NCBI GenBank assembly: GCA_000756795.1
Contig: CCSI01000001.1
Location: forward strand, 1 to 64,000
Length of the DNA: 64,000 nt
Reading direction: 5' to 3'
Source: Qipengyuania vulgaris
GTDB lineage: Bacteria > Pseudomonadota > Alphaproteobacteria > Sphingomonadales > Sphingomonadaceae
Below the pieces are notes generated by a model. That model searched no databases, was not told the DNA's origin, and saw only the letters and a list, made by a program, of their open reading frames with translations. A program made the position numbers and the translations under genes. Below, in pieces: positions 33,513-44,881 of this stretch (the stretch's first letter is position 1; the number at the start of each line of letters is the position of its first letter).

Positions 33513-34658
33513 TCAGGCGGGTTCCGGTTCTTGTACAGGTTCGACTTCGCCCTTCACGCGGGCGCTGCGCCTCTCGAGCGCGACCTTTATCATGGCGAGG
33601 AGGGGATCGGCCAGCGCGAGGCCGAGCAGGCCGAAGAGAACGCCGAAGATGAGCTGTGCCGACAACACCAGCGCAGGCGCGAGGTCGACGGTCTTCTTGG
33701 CGATCATCGGCACGAGCACATAGCCGTCGAAGTTCTGGACGAGGAAATAGACGAAAATCGTATAGAGCCCCATGTCGGTGCCGCCGGAGAAGCCGACGAG
33801 CACCATCAGCACGCCCGAGATGATGGCGCCGATATTGGGAATGAAGGCGAGCAGGCCGGTGAGGAGGCCGAGCAGGGCGGCCATGGGCACCGCCTCGATA
33901 CCGATCAACATGCCGCCGAACGCCAGCATCACCCAAGTGAAAAAGCCCTCGAACGCCATGCCGACGAGGCGGCCCGCCATGAGGCGGCGCAGCGTATAGG
34001 CCTGGTGGCTCAGAGTATCGTAAAAGGCGCTGCGCTGCTTGCCCGGCACCATCCACGCTACGCCGCGCTCGTAAAGCCGCGGGTCGATGGCGAAATAGAT
34101 GCCGATGATGATGATGAGCAGCAGCGTCGTCAGCCCGCCGAAGATGCCGCCAATGGCCTTGGTGACCGTGCCGACACCGCTCGCCATGCTTCCGGCAAAC
34201 CGCTCGATATCGGCGGTGCTGATGGCGAAGCCCTTGTCCTGCAGGAAGGAAATCGCGCGGGCGAGCTGTTCGTTGATGATGGCGGGGAATTCGGCCGCCT
34301 GCTGTGAAATCTGAGAGCCGGCAAAATAGCCGAGCCAGATGAAGAAGGCGGTGACGAGGACCAGTACGATGGCTACGCGAAAACCGCGTGCGATGGGCAA
34401 TGCCTTGCCAAGCAGGCGCGCGCCGCCGTCTACCATGCAGGCGAAGACCATCGCGCCGAAAATAACGAGGAGCGACTGCGAGATGTGGACGGTCAGCCAG
34501 ACGAGACCGATGACGAGCGCCCAGACGAGCGCACGGCCCGCTTCGAAGCGCAGCTTGGGGTTGCCGATATATGTCGGGCTGGCACCCGGATCGTCGTGAT
34601 AGGCGAGGTCGTCAGTGCTGACCGGGTCGCTCTCTCTTCCCGACGATGTTTCGCTCAT
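33513..34658 (-). CDS. AI-2E family (PerM-like) transporter
   Basis: A 381-aa inner-membrane protein of the AI-2E exporter/PerM family. About eight helices are arranged as in the family: an N-terminal pair (about 38-65), a third helix (80-100), a periplasmic helical region (105-160), then four C-terminal helices with PNIGAIISGVLMVLVG, YFLVQNFDGYVLVP and LLGLALADPLLAMIKVAL. Such proteins export small molecules or act as ion antiporters; the substrate is unclear. It overlaps lepB by ATGA. Confidence 0.9.
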   Translation of the reverse strand: MSETSSGRESDPVSTDDLAYHDDPGASPTYIGNPKLRFEAGRALVWALVIGLVWLTVHISQSLLVIFGAMVFACMVDGGARLLGKALPIARGFRVAIVLVLVTAFFIWLGYFAGSQISQQAAEFPAIINEQLARAISFLQDKGFAISTADIERFAGSMASGVGTVTKAIGGIFGGLTTLLLIIIIGIYFAIDPRLYERGVAWMVPGKQRSAFYDTLSHQAYTLRRLMAGRLVGMAFEGFFTWVMLAFGGMLIGIEAVPMAALLGLLTGLLAFIPNIGAIISGVLMVLVGFSGGTDMGLYTIFVYFLVQNFDGYVLVPMIAKKTVDLAPALVLSAQLIFGVLFGLLGLALADPLLAMIKVALERRSARVKGEVEPVQEPEPA

Positions 34659-35530
34659 TCGGCCTCATTCCCTTCCGCTATCGCAGGGCGCAGCGTGGTC
34701 CAGGCGCGGTTTTCGCGCAAGCTGGTAAACCATGAAACCGGATTGAGCGAGGTGGTTCCATCGAGCGAGAAGGTGATGAACTCGGCCCGTCCCCCGATAT
34801 TCTCGAGCGGGACCGGCCCCATCAGCCCGCGCGAGAAGTCGTCGCGGCTGTCGGCAGAGTGGTCGCGGTTGTCGCCCATTACGAAGACATGGCCTTCGGG
34901 AATGACCGTCTCGGGATAATTGTCGAGCGGCTGATTCATGTGGTCAATGACGAGATAGTTCGCGCCGTTGGGCATGGTTTCGCGATATACCGGCACGCGG
35001 CAGACCTGCGTTCCATCATCATCGGTGACGAGGAATGTCGGGTCGCCGAAGCCGGCGCAACGCGAGTTGGCGTCCACCGGAAGGTCGAGCGGCGGTTCTG
35101 CCTCTTGCGGGACGGGCTCGCCATTGAGGATGATCTGGCCGTTGCGTACCGCGATCCGGTCACCAGGGCGCGCAACGACGCGCTTGATGTAGTCCTCGTC
35201 GCGCTCGGGATGGACGGGGATGACGATATCGCCATATTCGGGCGTCTCGCCCGCGATGCGCCAGTCACCGCGTGGGGCAAGGTGGAAACTAACAGATGAC
35301 CAGTTCCAGCCATAGGGATATTTGCTCACCACCAACCGGTCACCCACCAGCATGTTGGGCAGCATCGATTCCGACGGGATGTAGAAAGGCTTGGCGATGA
35401 AGCTGTGGAAGGCGAATACCGCCAGCAGCATCAGCGCAAGCCCGCGGATTTCCGCCAGCCAGTCGACCTTCTTGTCGTCCTTTTTCTTCTTTTCGATATG
35501 GTCGGTCACGTCGGCAGTGTCTGCGCTCAT
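34655..35530 (-). CDS. lepB: Signal peptidase I
   Basis: A 291-aa membrane serine protease that removes signal peptides. The Lys-rich cytoplasmic lead (KKKKDDKK) is followed by one membrane helix (about 31-45), then box B PSESMLP with the catalytic Ser55, box [13 protein letters not shown] with the catalytic Lys116, and box [12 protein letters not shown]. The insert of about 60 residues between boxes D and E contains a Cys pair (CAGFGD, QVCRV). The start is taken at MSADTAD, 4 bases inside the acpS stop overlap. Confidence 0.94.
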   Translation of the reverse strand: MSADTADVTDHIEKKKKDDKKVDWLAEIRGLALMLLAVFAFHSFIAKPFYIPSESMLPNMLVGDRLVVSKYPYGWNWSSVSFHLAPRGDWRIAGETPEYGDIVIPVHPERDEDYIKRVVARPGDRIAVRNGQIILNGEPVPQEAEPPLDLPVDANSRCAGFGDPTFLVTDDDGTQVCRVPVYRETMPNGANYLVIDHMNQPLDNYPETVIPEGHVFVMGDNRDHSADSRDDFSRGLMGPVPLENIGGRAEFITFSLDGTTSLNPVSWFTSLRENRAWTTLRPAIAEGNEAE

Positions 35531-35928
35531 TGCGGGAAGGCCTCGATAATCACGAATGCCTGCGCCCATGGATGGTCGTCGGTGAGGGTGAGATGAATGC
35601 GCGCCTCATGGCCATGTGGCATCATTTCGGCAAGTCTTAGTGCAGCACCGCCGGTGAGCTGAAGCGTCGGTGCGCCGGAACGCGCGTTCACCACGCCGAT
35701 GTCCTTGTGGAACACGCCGCGCGAAAAGCCCGTGCCTACGGCCTTTGCGAAGGCCTCCTTCGCTGCCCAGCGCTTGGCGAAGGTGCCGACGCGGGTGAAA
35801 GGGCGCTTGTCGGCCTTGGCGCGCTCGATTTCGGTGAAGCAGCGGCGCTCGAACTTCTCGCCCCACCGCTCCAGCGAATTGGCGATGCGGTCCATATTGG
35901 TGAGGTCGTTGCCCATCCCGATAATCAC
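35527..35928 (-). CDS. acpS: Holo-[acyl-carrier-protein] synthase
   Basis: A 133-aa phosphopantetheinyl transferase that loads coenzyme A-derived phosphopantetheine onto acyl carrier protein. [13 protein letters not shown] carries the Mg-binding Asp and [14 protein letters not shown] the conserved Glu and Lys. Length is normal. It overlaps both neighbours by four bases (ATGA). Confidence 0.95.
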   Translation of the reverse strand: MIIGMGNDLTNMDRIANSLERWGEKFERRCFTEIERAKADKRPFTRVGTFAKRWAAKEAFAKAVGTGFSRGVFHKDIGVVNARSGAPTLQLTGGAALRLAEMMPHGHEARIHLTLTDDHPWAQAFVIIEAFPQ

Positions 35929-36194
35929 AGGACCCTCGCGCTAATGCCGATGAGGATGGCGAACATCATCCAGTGCAAGATGACCTGCGTCTTGACCAGC
36001 GGATGGTCGATTTGCCCGTCCGCGCGCTTGAGCGAGCCCCAGTAGCCGAAGACCTGCAAAAGCGGCCAACCGATGGCGAAGGGTAAAAGTATTTGCCGCG
36101 AAAGGGCAAAACCGAGCAGGAGGATGGAGAGCAGGAACGGGATGGCCGCAGCCAGCGCCCAGAGCTTGGCAGAGCGGGTCAGTTTCTCACTCAC
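35925..36194 (-). CDS. Small two- to three-helix membrane protein
   Basis: An 89-aa protein with hydrophobic segments at about 11-31, 33-50 and 68-87. It lies between pdxJ and acpS with ATGA overlaps on both sides, an arrangement that implies tight co-translation. It appears to be a conserved sphingomonad operon member of unknown function. Confidence 0.75.
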   Translation of the reverse strand: MSEKLTRSAKLWALAAAIPFLLSILLLGFALSRQILLPFAIGWPLLQVFGYWGSLKRADGQIDHPLVKTQVILHWMMFAILIGISARVL

Positions 36195-36946
36195 CGCGCA
36201 TCATCCATCAACTCGCGCATGCGGCGCACCGCCTGCTCCAGCCCGACAAACACTGCCTCGCCTACGAGGTAGTGACCGATGTTGAGCTCGGCCAGCTGCG
36301 GGATGGCGGCGATCGGTTGGACGTTCTCGTATGTGAGGCCGTGTCCGGCATGCGGCTCGATTCCGTTCTTGGCGGCGAGGGCGGACATGTCGGCAATGCG
36401 CTTCAATTCGCGCGACAGGCGTTCGCTGTCGCCGTCAAGATGGGCGTGGGCATATTCGCCGGTGTGGAACTCGACCACCGGAACCCCAAGCCGCAGGGCG
36501 GCATCCAATTGCCGCTCGTCCGCCTCGATGAAGAGTGACACGCGAATGCCGTTGTCGCGCAGCTTCCACACGATCGGTGCGAGCGTGTTGTGCTGGCCGG
36601 CCGCATCGAGCCCGCCCTCGGTCGTGCGCTCCTCGCGCTTCTCGGGGACGATGCAGGCGGCGTGGGGCATATGATTGAGGGCTATCTCGAGCATTTCCTC
36701 GGTCGCTGCCATCTCGAGGTTGAGCGGCAGGTCGGTCGCTTCCTGTATGCGCTTCAAATCGGCATCGCGAATGTGGCGACGGTCTTCGCGAAGGTGCGCG
36801 GTAATGCCGTCGCCACCGACACTCGCCACGATTTCGGCTGCGCGTACCGGATCGGGATGATCCCCGCCGCGCGCATTGCGGATGGTGGCGACGTGGTCGA
36901 TGTTGACGCCCAATCTGAGCGTGTCGGGGCGAAGCGGATTGTTCAA
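36191..36946 (-). CDS. pdxJ: Pyridoxine 5'-phosphate synthase
   Basis: A 251-aa TIM-barrel enzyme that joins 1-deoxyxylulose 5-phosphate and 3-amino-2-oxopropyl phosphate to pyridoxine phosphate. Family marks are LGVNIDHVATIRNARGG (about 12-28), HLREDRRHI, EFHTGEYA and EPHAGHGLTYENV. Length is standard. It overlaps pyrE by four bases. Confidence 0.96.
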   Translation of the reverse strand: MNNPLRPDTLRLGVNIDHVATIRNARGGDHPDPVRAAEIVASVGGDGITAHLREDRRHIRDADLKRIQEATDLPLNLEMAATEEMLEIALNHMPHAACIVPEKREERTTEGGLDAAGQHNTLAPIVWKLRDNGIRVSLFIEADERQLDAALRLGVPVVEFHTGEYAHAHLDGDSERLSRELKRIADMSALAAKNGIEPHAGHGLTYENVQPIAAIPQLAELNIGHYLVGEAVFVGLEQAVRRMRELMDDAR

Positions 36947-37533
36947 GCTTTACGGCTCCCGGGCTTGGTGATCTCGATGGCCGCGAGTTCTGGCGGAACC
37001 TCGTCGTCCGCGTAGGTCGGGAAGTTGATGTCGATGAGCGGATAGAAGGGGACACCAAGGTCGGCCTCTCCGTTGCTACGATCGACAAGCGATACTTCGG
37101 CGATGACCTCGCCGCCTTCGCGGCCCACGGCGGCAATCGCCTCGCGGCTGGAAAGGCCGGTCGTGACCACATCTTCCACCATCAGTACCTTTGCACCCGG
37201 TTCGAGCCGGAAACCGCGGCGCAGGTGAAATTCACCTTCGGGGCGCTCGAGGAACATCGCGTCCTTGCCCAGCGCGCGGCCCATTTCCTGGCCGATGATG
37301 ATGCCACCCATGGCCGGGCTTACCACCACGTCGATCTGGCTGCGGATGTCGCGCGGGAGCTGCTGGGCGAGAGCCAGCGCGAGCCGTCCCGCGCGTTCGG
37401 GGTTCATCAGCACGCGTGCGCACTGGAGGTAATGTCCGCTATGGCGGCCGCTGGAGAGCAGGAAATGGCCTTCGAGCAGGGCTTCGCTGGCGCGAAATTC
37501 GGAGAGGATTTCTTCGTCTGTCATGGTGCGCAT
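36943..37533 (-). CDS. pyrE: Orotate phosphoribosyltransferase
   Basis: A 196-aa enzyme that makes orotidine 5'-phosphate from orotate and PRPP. The PRPP loop is VLMVEDVVTTGLSS, and SSGRHSGHYLQCARVLMNP and SPAMGGIIIGQE are typical. I start at MRTMTDEE, with MTDEE three codons later as an alternative; the 17 upstream codons look non-coding. It is the first gene of a leftward operon running to 31655 and is divergent from ctaC. Confidence 0.93.
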   Translation of the reverse strand: MRTMTDEEILSEFRASEALLEGHFLLSSGRHSGHYLQCARVLMNPERAGRLALALAQQLPRDIRSQIDVVVSPAMGGIIIGQEMGRALGKDAMFLERPEGEFHLRRGFRLEPGAKVLMVEDVVTTGLSSREAIAAVGREGGEVIAEVSLVDRSNGEADLGVPFYPLIDINFPTYADDEVPPELAAIEITKPGSRKA

Positions 37534-37736
37534 GTCCAAAGCGCCTCGCGCGCGATTGCGCAAGAGGCAAACGCGGTTGCACATTTTTATCCCCCTGACG
37601 CTTGAGGCTGGCGGAAAGCCTGCCTATAGGGCGCATCGCAACCGGGCCTCGCTTGAGGGGTGAATTCACGCGTGTGCGATGGATTCCAAGGCGTCGCAAC
37701 CCGGCAGACGACACGACACGAAAGAGTTCCAACGTA

Positions 37737-38822
37737 ATGAAAACTCTCGGATTTCACCGGATCGTAGCTAGCCTCGCGCTGGCTTTCTCGCTGGTTATCG
37801 GCACGCCTGCGGCGATGGCGCAGGCGAATCTTGACCAGAGCGACCTCGCCGGTCCGGTTCCGCAAGAAACGCCTGCTTTCGCGCTCGAATCTGTCGATCC
37901 GGCAGAAGCCGCTGATGTGGCGGACCCCGAAGCGGTGGCTGCCGGCAGCGATTCCTACACGCCGATGGCTCCGACCGAAGGCAAGGGTATGCCCGTCGCC
38001 AAGGGTTGGGATATCCAGCCGCAATATTCCGAGGATGGCGAGTTCGCCTACGGCCTGCACATCGGCCTCATCTGGGTGATGGCGCTGATCTGCGCATTCG
38101 TGCTTGCGCTGATGCTTTACGTGATGTTCCGCTTCCGCAAGTCGGCCAACCCGGTGCCTTCGAAGACGAGCCACAACACGCTGGTCGAGGTTATCTGGAC
38201 CGTCGTTCCCGCGCTCATCCTGCTCGGCATCGCGATCCCGTCGATCACGCTGATTGCCCGCCAGTATGAAACCCCGCCCAAGGATGCCATCACCATCAAG
38301 GCGATCGGTTACCAGTGGTACTGGGGCTATGCATATCCCGACAATGGCGACTTCGAGATCATCTCGAACATGCTCGACGAAGACGAGGCTGCTGCCCGCG
38401 GCGAGCCGCACCAGCTGGCGGTCGACAACCGCATGGTCGTTCCTGTCGGTGTTCCCATCCGCCTTCAGGTGACCGCTGCCGACGTCATCCACTCGTTCGC
38501 CGTGCCGAGCCTGTGGTTCAAGATGGACGGCGTTCCCGGCCGCCTGAACGAGCGCATTTTCCAGGTCGACGAGCCGGGCGTATACTACGGCCAGTGCTCC
38601 GAACTGTGCGGCGCGCGCCATGGCTACATGCCGATTGCCGTCGAAGCGCTGCCGATGGACCAGTATAATGCATGGGTGCTCGCACAGGGCGGCACCATCG
38701 CTGGAGCGGACGAAGCAGGCGTTGAAGCCGACCCCGCAATGGTTCCGGTTCAAGACCCCGAAAGTTCCGTCCCCGGCGCTGCCGGAGCAGGCGCACCGCC
38801 GGTCGAAAATCCGACCACCTGA
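37737..38822 (+). CDS. ctaC: Cytochrome c oxidase subunit II
   Basis: A 361-aa aa3-oxidase subunit. A signal peptide (to about residue 29) is followed by an acidic linker of some 60 residues, two membrane helices (about 105-128, 147-168), the YQWYWGYAYP aromatic patch for electron entry, and the CuA site with HSFAVPSLWFKMD and CSELCGARHGYM (two Cys, two His, Met, Glu). The C-terminal extension is Pro/Ala/Glu-rich. The ATG is at the end of the 200-base spacer divergent from pyrE. It starts the oxidase operon. Confidence 0.95.
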   Translation: MKTLGFHRIVASLALAFSLVIGTPAAMAQANLDQSDLAGPVPQETPAFALESVDPAEAADVADPEAVAAGSDSYTPMAPTEGKGMPVAKGWDIQPQYSEDGEFAYGLHIGLIWVMALICAFVLALMLYVMFRFRKSANPVPSKTSHNTLVEVIWTVVPALILLGIAIPSITLIARQYETPPKDAITIKAIGYQWYWGYAYPDNGDFEIISNMLDEDEAAARGEPHQLAVDNRMVVPVGVPIRLQVTAADVIHSFAVPSLWFKMDGVPGRLNERIFQVDEPGVYYGQCSELCGARHGYMPIAVEALPMDQYNAWVLAQGGTIAGADEAGVEADPAMVPVQDPESSVPGAAGAGAPPVENPTT

Positions 38823-38826
38823 TTAA

Positions 38827-40581
<1,755 letters not shown>

Positions 40582-40608
40582 GCGGCAAGCGTACTGGACA
40601 AAGACAAG

Positions 40609-40641
40609 CGGCCGGTCCCATGAGGGGCCGGCCGTTTTGTT
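40609..40641 (+). terminator. Rho-independent terminator inside the oxidase cluster
   Basis: CGGCCGGTCCC and GGGGCCGGCCG form an 11-bp stem (one mismatch/G-U) with a 4-base loop, followed by TTTTGTTTT. It lies between ctaD and the hydrolase gene and should reduce read-through to ctaB-ctaE, allowing more CtaC/CtaD than downstream products. Confidence 0.85.
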
Positions 40642-40661
40642 TTGGGCCGGAAGGAATTGCG

Positions 40662-41621
40662 ATGCGCGAAATGCGGACAATCGACGTGGGCGAACTGAGC
40701 CTGCGCTGCGCGATCGAGGGCGACGGCCCCCTCGTCATCATGGTCCATGGCTTTCCGGAAAGCTGGTACAGCTGGCGCCACCAGCTCACCCCGCTGGCAG
40801 ATGCGGGCTTCACCGCCTGCGCCATCGATGTGCGCGGCTATGGCGGCTCGGACAAACCGCATGAAATCGAAGCCTATGCGATGAAGCGCATCGTCGGTGA
40901 CCTCGTCGGGCTGAAGATGGCGCTCCAGCCCGACCAGCCAGCCACCCTCGTCGGCCATGACTGGGGCGCGCCCATCGTCTGGAACACCTCGCTCACCCAT
41001 CCGGAGCATTTCCGCGCAGTCGCGGGCCTGTCGGTCCCCTTCGCAGGTGTTCCCAGCCGGCCCTTCACCGAGGTGTTCGACGAACACTTCACGAGCCAGG
41101 GCAAGTTCTTCTACCAGGAATACTTCCAGGAACCGGGCGTCGCCGAGGCCGAGGCCGAAAAGGACCCGCGCGACTGGGTGGCGCGCATGATGTATTCCAT
41201 CAGCGGCGACGTCCCGCCGGGCGACTATTGGTCCAAGCCCTATGGTGCGACCTTCCTAGAGGGCCTGCCCGACCCCGCACCGGTGCGCTGGCTGACCGAA
41301 GACGACCTCGATTTCTACGAGGCGGAGTTCAAGCAATCGGGCTTTCGCGGGCCCCTCAACCGCTATCGCAACCATGTGGCCGATTACGAGTGGCTGCAGG
41401 GATGGCAGGGGAAGCGCATCGAGCAGCCCGCGCTCTTCATCGGCGGCAGCCGAGACTCGGCAACCTATCTCTTCGGCGCGGTGACCGATCCGGTCGCGCT
41501 GATGAAGATGTTCGCCCCCAAGGTCGAAGGCCATATCCTCGATGGAGTTGGCCACTGGACACAGCAGGAGCGGCCGGATGAGGTGAACCGGATCCTCATT
41601 GACTGGATTAAGCGGGTCTGA
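40662..41621 (+). CDS. Alpha/beta hydrolase, epoxide hydrolase-like
   Basis: A 319-aa enzyme. The start has a GGAAGGA site 6 bases upstream. [15 protein letters not shown] (about 27-41) is the oxyanion-hole motif of epoxide hydrolases, [10 protein letters not shown] carries the nucleophilic Asp, and [13 protein letters not shown] the catalytic His. Two Tyr in the cap region would activate the epoxide. It sits inside the cta cluster after a terminator and 32 bases before ctaB; no link to oxidase biogenesis is known. Confidence 0.87.
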   Translation: MREMRTIDVGELSLRCAIEGDGPLVIMVHGFPESWYSWRHQLTPLADAGFTACAIDVRGYGGSDKPHEIEAYAMKRIVGDLVGLKMALQPDQPATLVGHDWGAPIVWNTSLTHPEHFRAVAGLSVPFAGVPSRPFTEVFDEHFTSQGKFFYQEYFQEPGVAEAEAEKDPRDWVARMMYSISGDVPPGDYWSKPYGATFLEGLPDPAPVRWLTEDDLDFYEAEFKQSGFRGPLNRYRNHVADYEWLQGWQGKRIEQPALFIGGSRDSATYLFGAVTDPVALMKMFAPKVEGHILDGVGHWTQQERPDEVNRILIDWIKRV

Positions 41622-41653
41622 CCCTCTATAGGGCGCGGCAGAAGCGAATCTGC

Positions 41654-42577
41654 ATGACCGAAGCTGCCCCCACCACCACCCAGCTCCCCGCGGACTGGCG
41701 CGACTTTTTCGCGCTGACGAAGCCGCGCGTGATGAGCCTTGTCATCTTCACCGGCCTTTGCGGTTTGTTGGCCGCTCCTGGCAGCATCCACCCGGTCATC
41801 GGCTTCACTGCCATCCTCTGCATCGCGTTGGGCGCGGGCGGGGCGGCGGCGCTCAATCAATGGTGGGAAGCCGATATCGATGCGGGCATGAAGCGCACCT
41901 CCAAGCGTCCGCTTCCCGCAGGCCGGATGAATCCCAAGGATGCGCGCGATTTCGGCATCATGATTTCGGGTTTCTCGGTGCTGATCATGGCGATGGGGGT
42001 GAACTACCTCGCTGCAGCCATCCTGCTCTTGAGCATCATTTATTATGCTGTGGTCTACACCATCTGGCTGAAACCCCGCACACCGCAGAATATCGTCATC
42101 GGCGGCGGGGCAGGGGCATTCCCGCCGATGATAGGCTGGATCGCTGTGACCGGCGACGTCACGCTGATGCCGATCCTGCTGTTTGCCATCATCTTCTTCT
42201 GGACCCCGCCGCATTTCTGGGCGCTCGCGCTGTTCGTGCAGAGCGATTACGCCAAGGTCGGCATCCCGATGATGCCGGTGGTGAAGGGCGAACGCTCGAC
42301 CCGCCGCCAGATCCTCGGCTATTCCATCCTTCTCGTGCCGATTGCCGCGGCGCCGTGGTTCATCGGCGGGACCGGTGCCTTCTACGGGGTGACGGCTATC
42401 CTGCTCTCGCTGGTCTTCCTGCTGATGAGCATCCCCGTCGCGTTGCGTACTGCGGGCGAGGGCGACAAGATGAGCCTCGAGAAACGCCTCTTCGCTTTTA
42501 GCATTTTCTACCTGTTCGCGCTGTTCGCCGCGCTGGTCGTAGACCGCGTGGCTGCTTACAACGGAGTCTTCGCATGA
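41654..42577 (+). CDS. ctaB: Protoheme IX farnesyltransferase (haem O synthase)
   Basis: A 307-aa, nine-helix UbiA-type prenyltransferase that attaches farnesyl to haem b on the path to haem a. The first Asp-rich motif is [21 protein letters not shown] and the second is [19 protein letters not shown]. It starts shortly after the hydrolase stop and overlaps the 39-aa gene by ATGA. Confidence 0.95.
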   Translation: MTEAAPTTTQLPADWRDFFALTKPRVMSLVIFTGLCGLLAAPGSIHPVIGFTAILCIALGAGGAAALNQWWEADIDAGMKRTSKRPLPAGRMNPKDARDFGIMISGFSVLIMAMGVNYLAAAILLLSIIYYAVVYTIWLKPRTPQNIVIGGGAGAFPPMIGWIAVTGDVTLMPILLFAIIFFWTPPHFWALALFVQSDYAKVGIPMMPVVKGERSTRRQILGYSILLVPIAAAPWFIGGTGAFYGVTAILLSLVFLLMSIPVALRTAGEGDKMSLEKRLFAFSIFYLFALFAALVVDRVAAYNGVFA

Positions 42578-42693
42578 CCCCCGAAGAAGAAAAAGAATAC
42601 CGCCGCCGCCAGAAGAGCCGCAACATCGTGCTCGGCATAGCGCTACTGTTCATGGCCGGCCTTTTCTACGCCATTACCATCGTGAGGATGTGA
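42574..42693 (+). CDS. 39-aa single-helix protein, CoxF-like
   Basis: A very small gene whose ATG overlaps the ctaB stop. A charged lead ([17 protein letters not shown]) precedes one membrane helix (about 17-36). Small proteins of this size and place, between ctaB and ctaG, occur in many alphaproteobacteria as oxidase assembly factors (CoxF-like); similarity is by position and layout only. Confidence 0.75.
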   Translation: MTPEEEKEYRRRQKSRNIVLGIALLFMAGLFYAITIVRM

Positions 42694-42703
42694 GGCAGTA
42701 CCG

Positions 42704-43267
42704 ATGACTACCGCCACCCTCGAATCGCGTAACCTCAAGACCGGCATGCTCGCGCTGCTCGGCGCGGCGGCGATGCTGGGTCTGGGCTATGCGGCAGTCC
42801 CGCTCTACGAACTTTTCTGCCAGGTCACCGGCTTCGGCGGCACCACGCAGCGCGCAACCGAAAGCGAAGCTGCGATGGCAGAGCGTCTCGCCTCGGCAGC
42901 GGGCGGGCAGCAGATCTCCATCCGCTTCGATGGCAATGCAGCGCCGGGCCTCGGCTGGGACTTCAAGCCCGAGCAGGTGACCGACACCGTCACTATCGGC
43001 CAGCGCGACATGGCGATCTACCTCGCCAAGAACAATTCGGACCGTCCGATTACGGGAACTGCGACCTTCAATGTCGAGCCCGAACAGGCCGGTGCTTATT
43101 TCAACAAGATCCAGTGCTTCTGCTTCACCGAGCAGACGCTGCAGCCGGGGCAGGAAGTGCGCATGCCCGTGCTTTATTTCGTCGACCCCAAGGCGCTGGA
43201 CGACCCGAACATGGAAGGCGTGGAGCAGATTACGCTCTCCTATACCTTCCACCAGGTGAAGGAATAA
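42704..43267 (+). CDS. ctaG: Cytochrome c oxidase assembly protein CtaG (Cox11)
   Basis: A 187-aa copper chaperone for the CuB site. A single N-terminal membrane anchor (about 14-33) with AAVPLYELFCQVTGFGG precedes a periplasmic immunoglobulin-like domain that carries the copper-binding QCFCFTEQ motif (about 140-147). Length is standard. It lies 10 bases after the 39-aa gene. Confidence 0.95.
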   Translation: MTTATLESRNLKTGMLALLGAAAMLGLGYAAVPLYELFCQVTGFGGTTQRATESEAAMAERLASAAGGQQISIRFDGNAAPGLGWDFKPEQVTDTVTIGQRDMAIYLAKNNSDRPITGTATFNVEPEQAGAYFNKIQCFCFTEQTLQPGQEVRMPVLYFVDPKALDDPNMEGVEQITLSYTFHQVKE

Positions 43268-43342
43268 CCCGTCTGCCCCCTAGACCCGCGCCCAATCGCG
43301 CATTAAGGGCAGCCGCAAAGCGAAACCCAGGATACAGGTACA

Positions 43343-44164
43343 ATGGCTGGTAACGTCAATCACGAATATCACATCCTCGAGCCCGACATCTGGCCGCTCA
43401 TCGGCTCGCTGTCAGCACTGACCTTTACCAGCGGCATGGTGCTGTTCATGCACGAGATGGCTTCGGCGCACCTCGTGCTGGGCCTCGGCATCGCCGGCCT
43501 TATCGCCACCTTCTTCAGTTGGTTCTCGAACATCGTGAAGGAAGCCGAGCGCGGCGACCACACGCCGATCGTTCAGCTGCACATGCGCTACGGCATGATC
43601 CTGTTCATCGCTTCGGAAGTGATGTTCTTCGTTGGCTGGTTCTGGAGCTGGTTCGACTTCTCGCTCTTCCCCTCGGAAATTTCCGAGGTAGTCGGCGGTC
43701 AGTTCCCGCCGGTAGCTATCGAGGCGGTCATCAATCCTTTCGGCCTGCCGCTCCTCAACACGCTGATCCTGCTCTGCTCGGGCACGACGGTTACCTGGGC
43801 GCATCACTCGCTCATCCATGGCGACCGTGACGGCCTGAAGAAGGGCCTGTGGTTGACCGTGCTCCTTGGCGCTGTCTTCACCGCCATCCAGGCTTACGAA
43901 TATGCTGCGGCTCCGTTTGCTTTCGGTGGCAACACCTACAGCTCGGCCTTCTACATGGCGACCGGTTTCCACGGCTTCCACGTGCTCGTCGGCACGATCT
44001 TCCTGATTGTCTGCCTCGTGCGCGCCTACAAGGGCCATTTCACCCCGCGCCAGCATTTCGGATTCGAAGCCGCTGCGTGGTACTGGCACTTCGTCGACGT
44101 GGTGTGGCTGTTCCTCTTCGCCGTCGTCTATGTCTGGGGCGGCTGGGGCGCTGCGACGCACTGA
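43343..44164 (+). CDS. ctaE: Cytochrome c oxidase subunit III
   Basis: A 273-aa, seven-helix subunit. The family stretches are MRYGMILFIASEVMFFVGWFW-type helix 3 (shown only in part), SGTTVTWAHHSLIHGDR and FYMATGFHGFHVLVGTIFL, with EAAAWYWHFVDVVWLFLF near the end. It stabilises the oxidase and helps proton uptake. A terminator after the stop closes the oxidase operon. Confidence 0.95.
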   Translation: MAGNVNHEYHILEPDIWPLIGSLSALTFTSGMVLFMHEMASAHLVLGLGIAGLIATFFSWFSNIVKEAERGDHTPIVQLHMRYGMILFIASEVMFFVGWFWSWFDFSLFPSEISEVVGGQFPPVAIEAVINPFGLPLLNTLILLCSGTTVTWAHHSLIHGDRDGLKKGLWLTVLLGAVFTAIQAYEYAAAPFAFGGNTYSSAFYMATGFHGFHVLVGTIFLIVCLVRAYKGHFTPRQHFGFEAAAWYWHFVDVVWLFLFAVVYVWGGWGAATH

Positions 44165-44194
44165 TGCCGACCGGCATTCGCTGACACGAGAAAT

Positions 44195-44226
44195 GGGGCA
44201 GCCCGGTTCGCCGTGGCTGCCCCTTT
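44195..44226 (+). terminator. Rho-independent terminator
   Basis: GGGGCAGCC and GGCTGCCCC form a perfect 9-bp stem around an 11-base loop, followed by TTT. It separates ctaE from the SURF1 gene, which starts 17 bases later. Confidence 0.85.
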
Positions 44227-44242
44227 CGCTTATGGGGCCGAC

Positions 44243-44830
44243 ATGACCACACGTATTCCGATACTCCCGACCATCATCGTCGCCGGCGCGATCGCCGTGA
44301 TGGTTGCGCTGGGTTTCTGGCAGCTCTCGCGAATGGACGAGAAGGAAGCGCTCATCGCGCAGGCCGAGCAGAACCTGCGCAGGTCGTCCGAGGTCGAATA
44401 TCCGATGAATACGGCAAGGATGGACGAGGTCCTCTACCGCCGCACGACAATCGATTGCGCCGAAGTCCTCTCGGTCAATCCGCGGGCCGGAACAAGTGCG
44501 AGAGGAGCCAAGGGTTGGGCCCAGCGCGCGTCGTGTGCTGTCGCTGGACGGGACGCGCCCCTCAATGTCGACATTGGATGGTCGCTGCGCCCTGAGCCCG
44601 CTGAATGGCAGGGCGGTGAAGTGCGCGGCACCATCGCTCCTGGTGGCCGGGTGGTTTCGGCCAGCGGTCTTGCAGGTCTCGAACCGCTCGCCAGCCCCGA
44701 CCCGCGCGCCCTACCGAACAACCATCTCGCCTATGCGGGACAGTGGTTCTTCTTCGCGCTGACGGCGCTGGCCATCTACATCCTTGCGCTGCGGCGCCGC
44801 GCGGGCGGCACTCGCGCTAAAGAGGACTAA
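44243..44830 (+). CDS. SURF1-family cytochrome oxidase assembly protein
   Basis: A 195-aa inner-membrane protein, shorter than the 230-250 aa usual in the family. One helix at the start (about 8-24, LGFWQLSRMDEKEAL) and one at the end (about 165-185, YAGQWFFFALTALAIYI) enclose a periplasmic domain. Family members deliver haem a to subunit I. The true start is MTTRIPI; ten codons further upstream fall in the terminator. Confidence 0.88.
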   Translation: MTTRIPILPTIIVAGAIAVMVALGFWQLSRMDEKEALIAQAEQNLRRSSEVEYPMNTARMDEVLYRRTTIDCAEVLSVNPRAGTSARGAKGWAQRASCAVAGRDAPLNVDIGWSLRPEPAEWQGGEVRGTIAPGGRVVSASGLAGLEPLASPDPRALPNNHLAYAGQWFFFALTALAIYILALRRRAGGTRAKED

Positions 44831-44881
44831 ACACCCGCTTGCTTGCCCGCATGGGCCAGCGCGGCTAACCGCATGCCCGCA

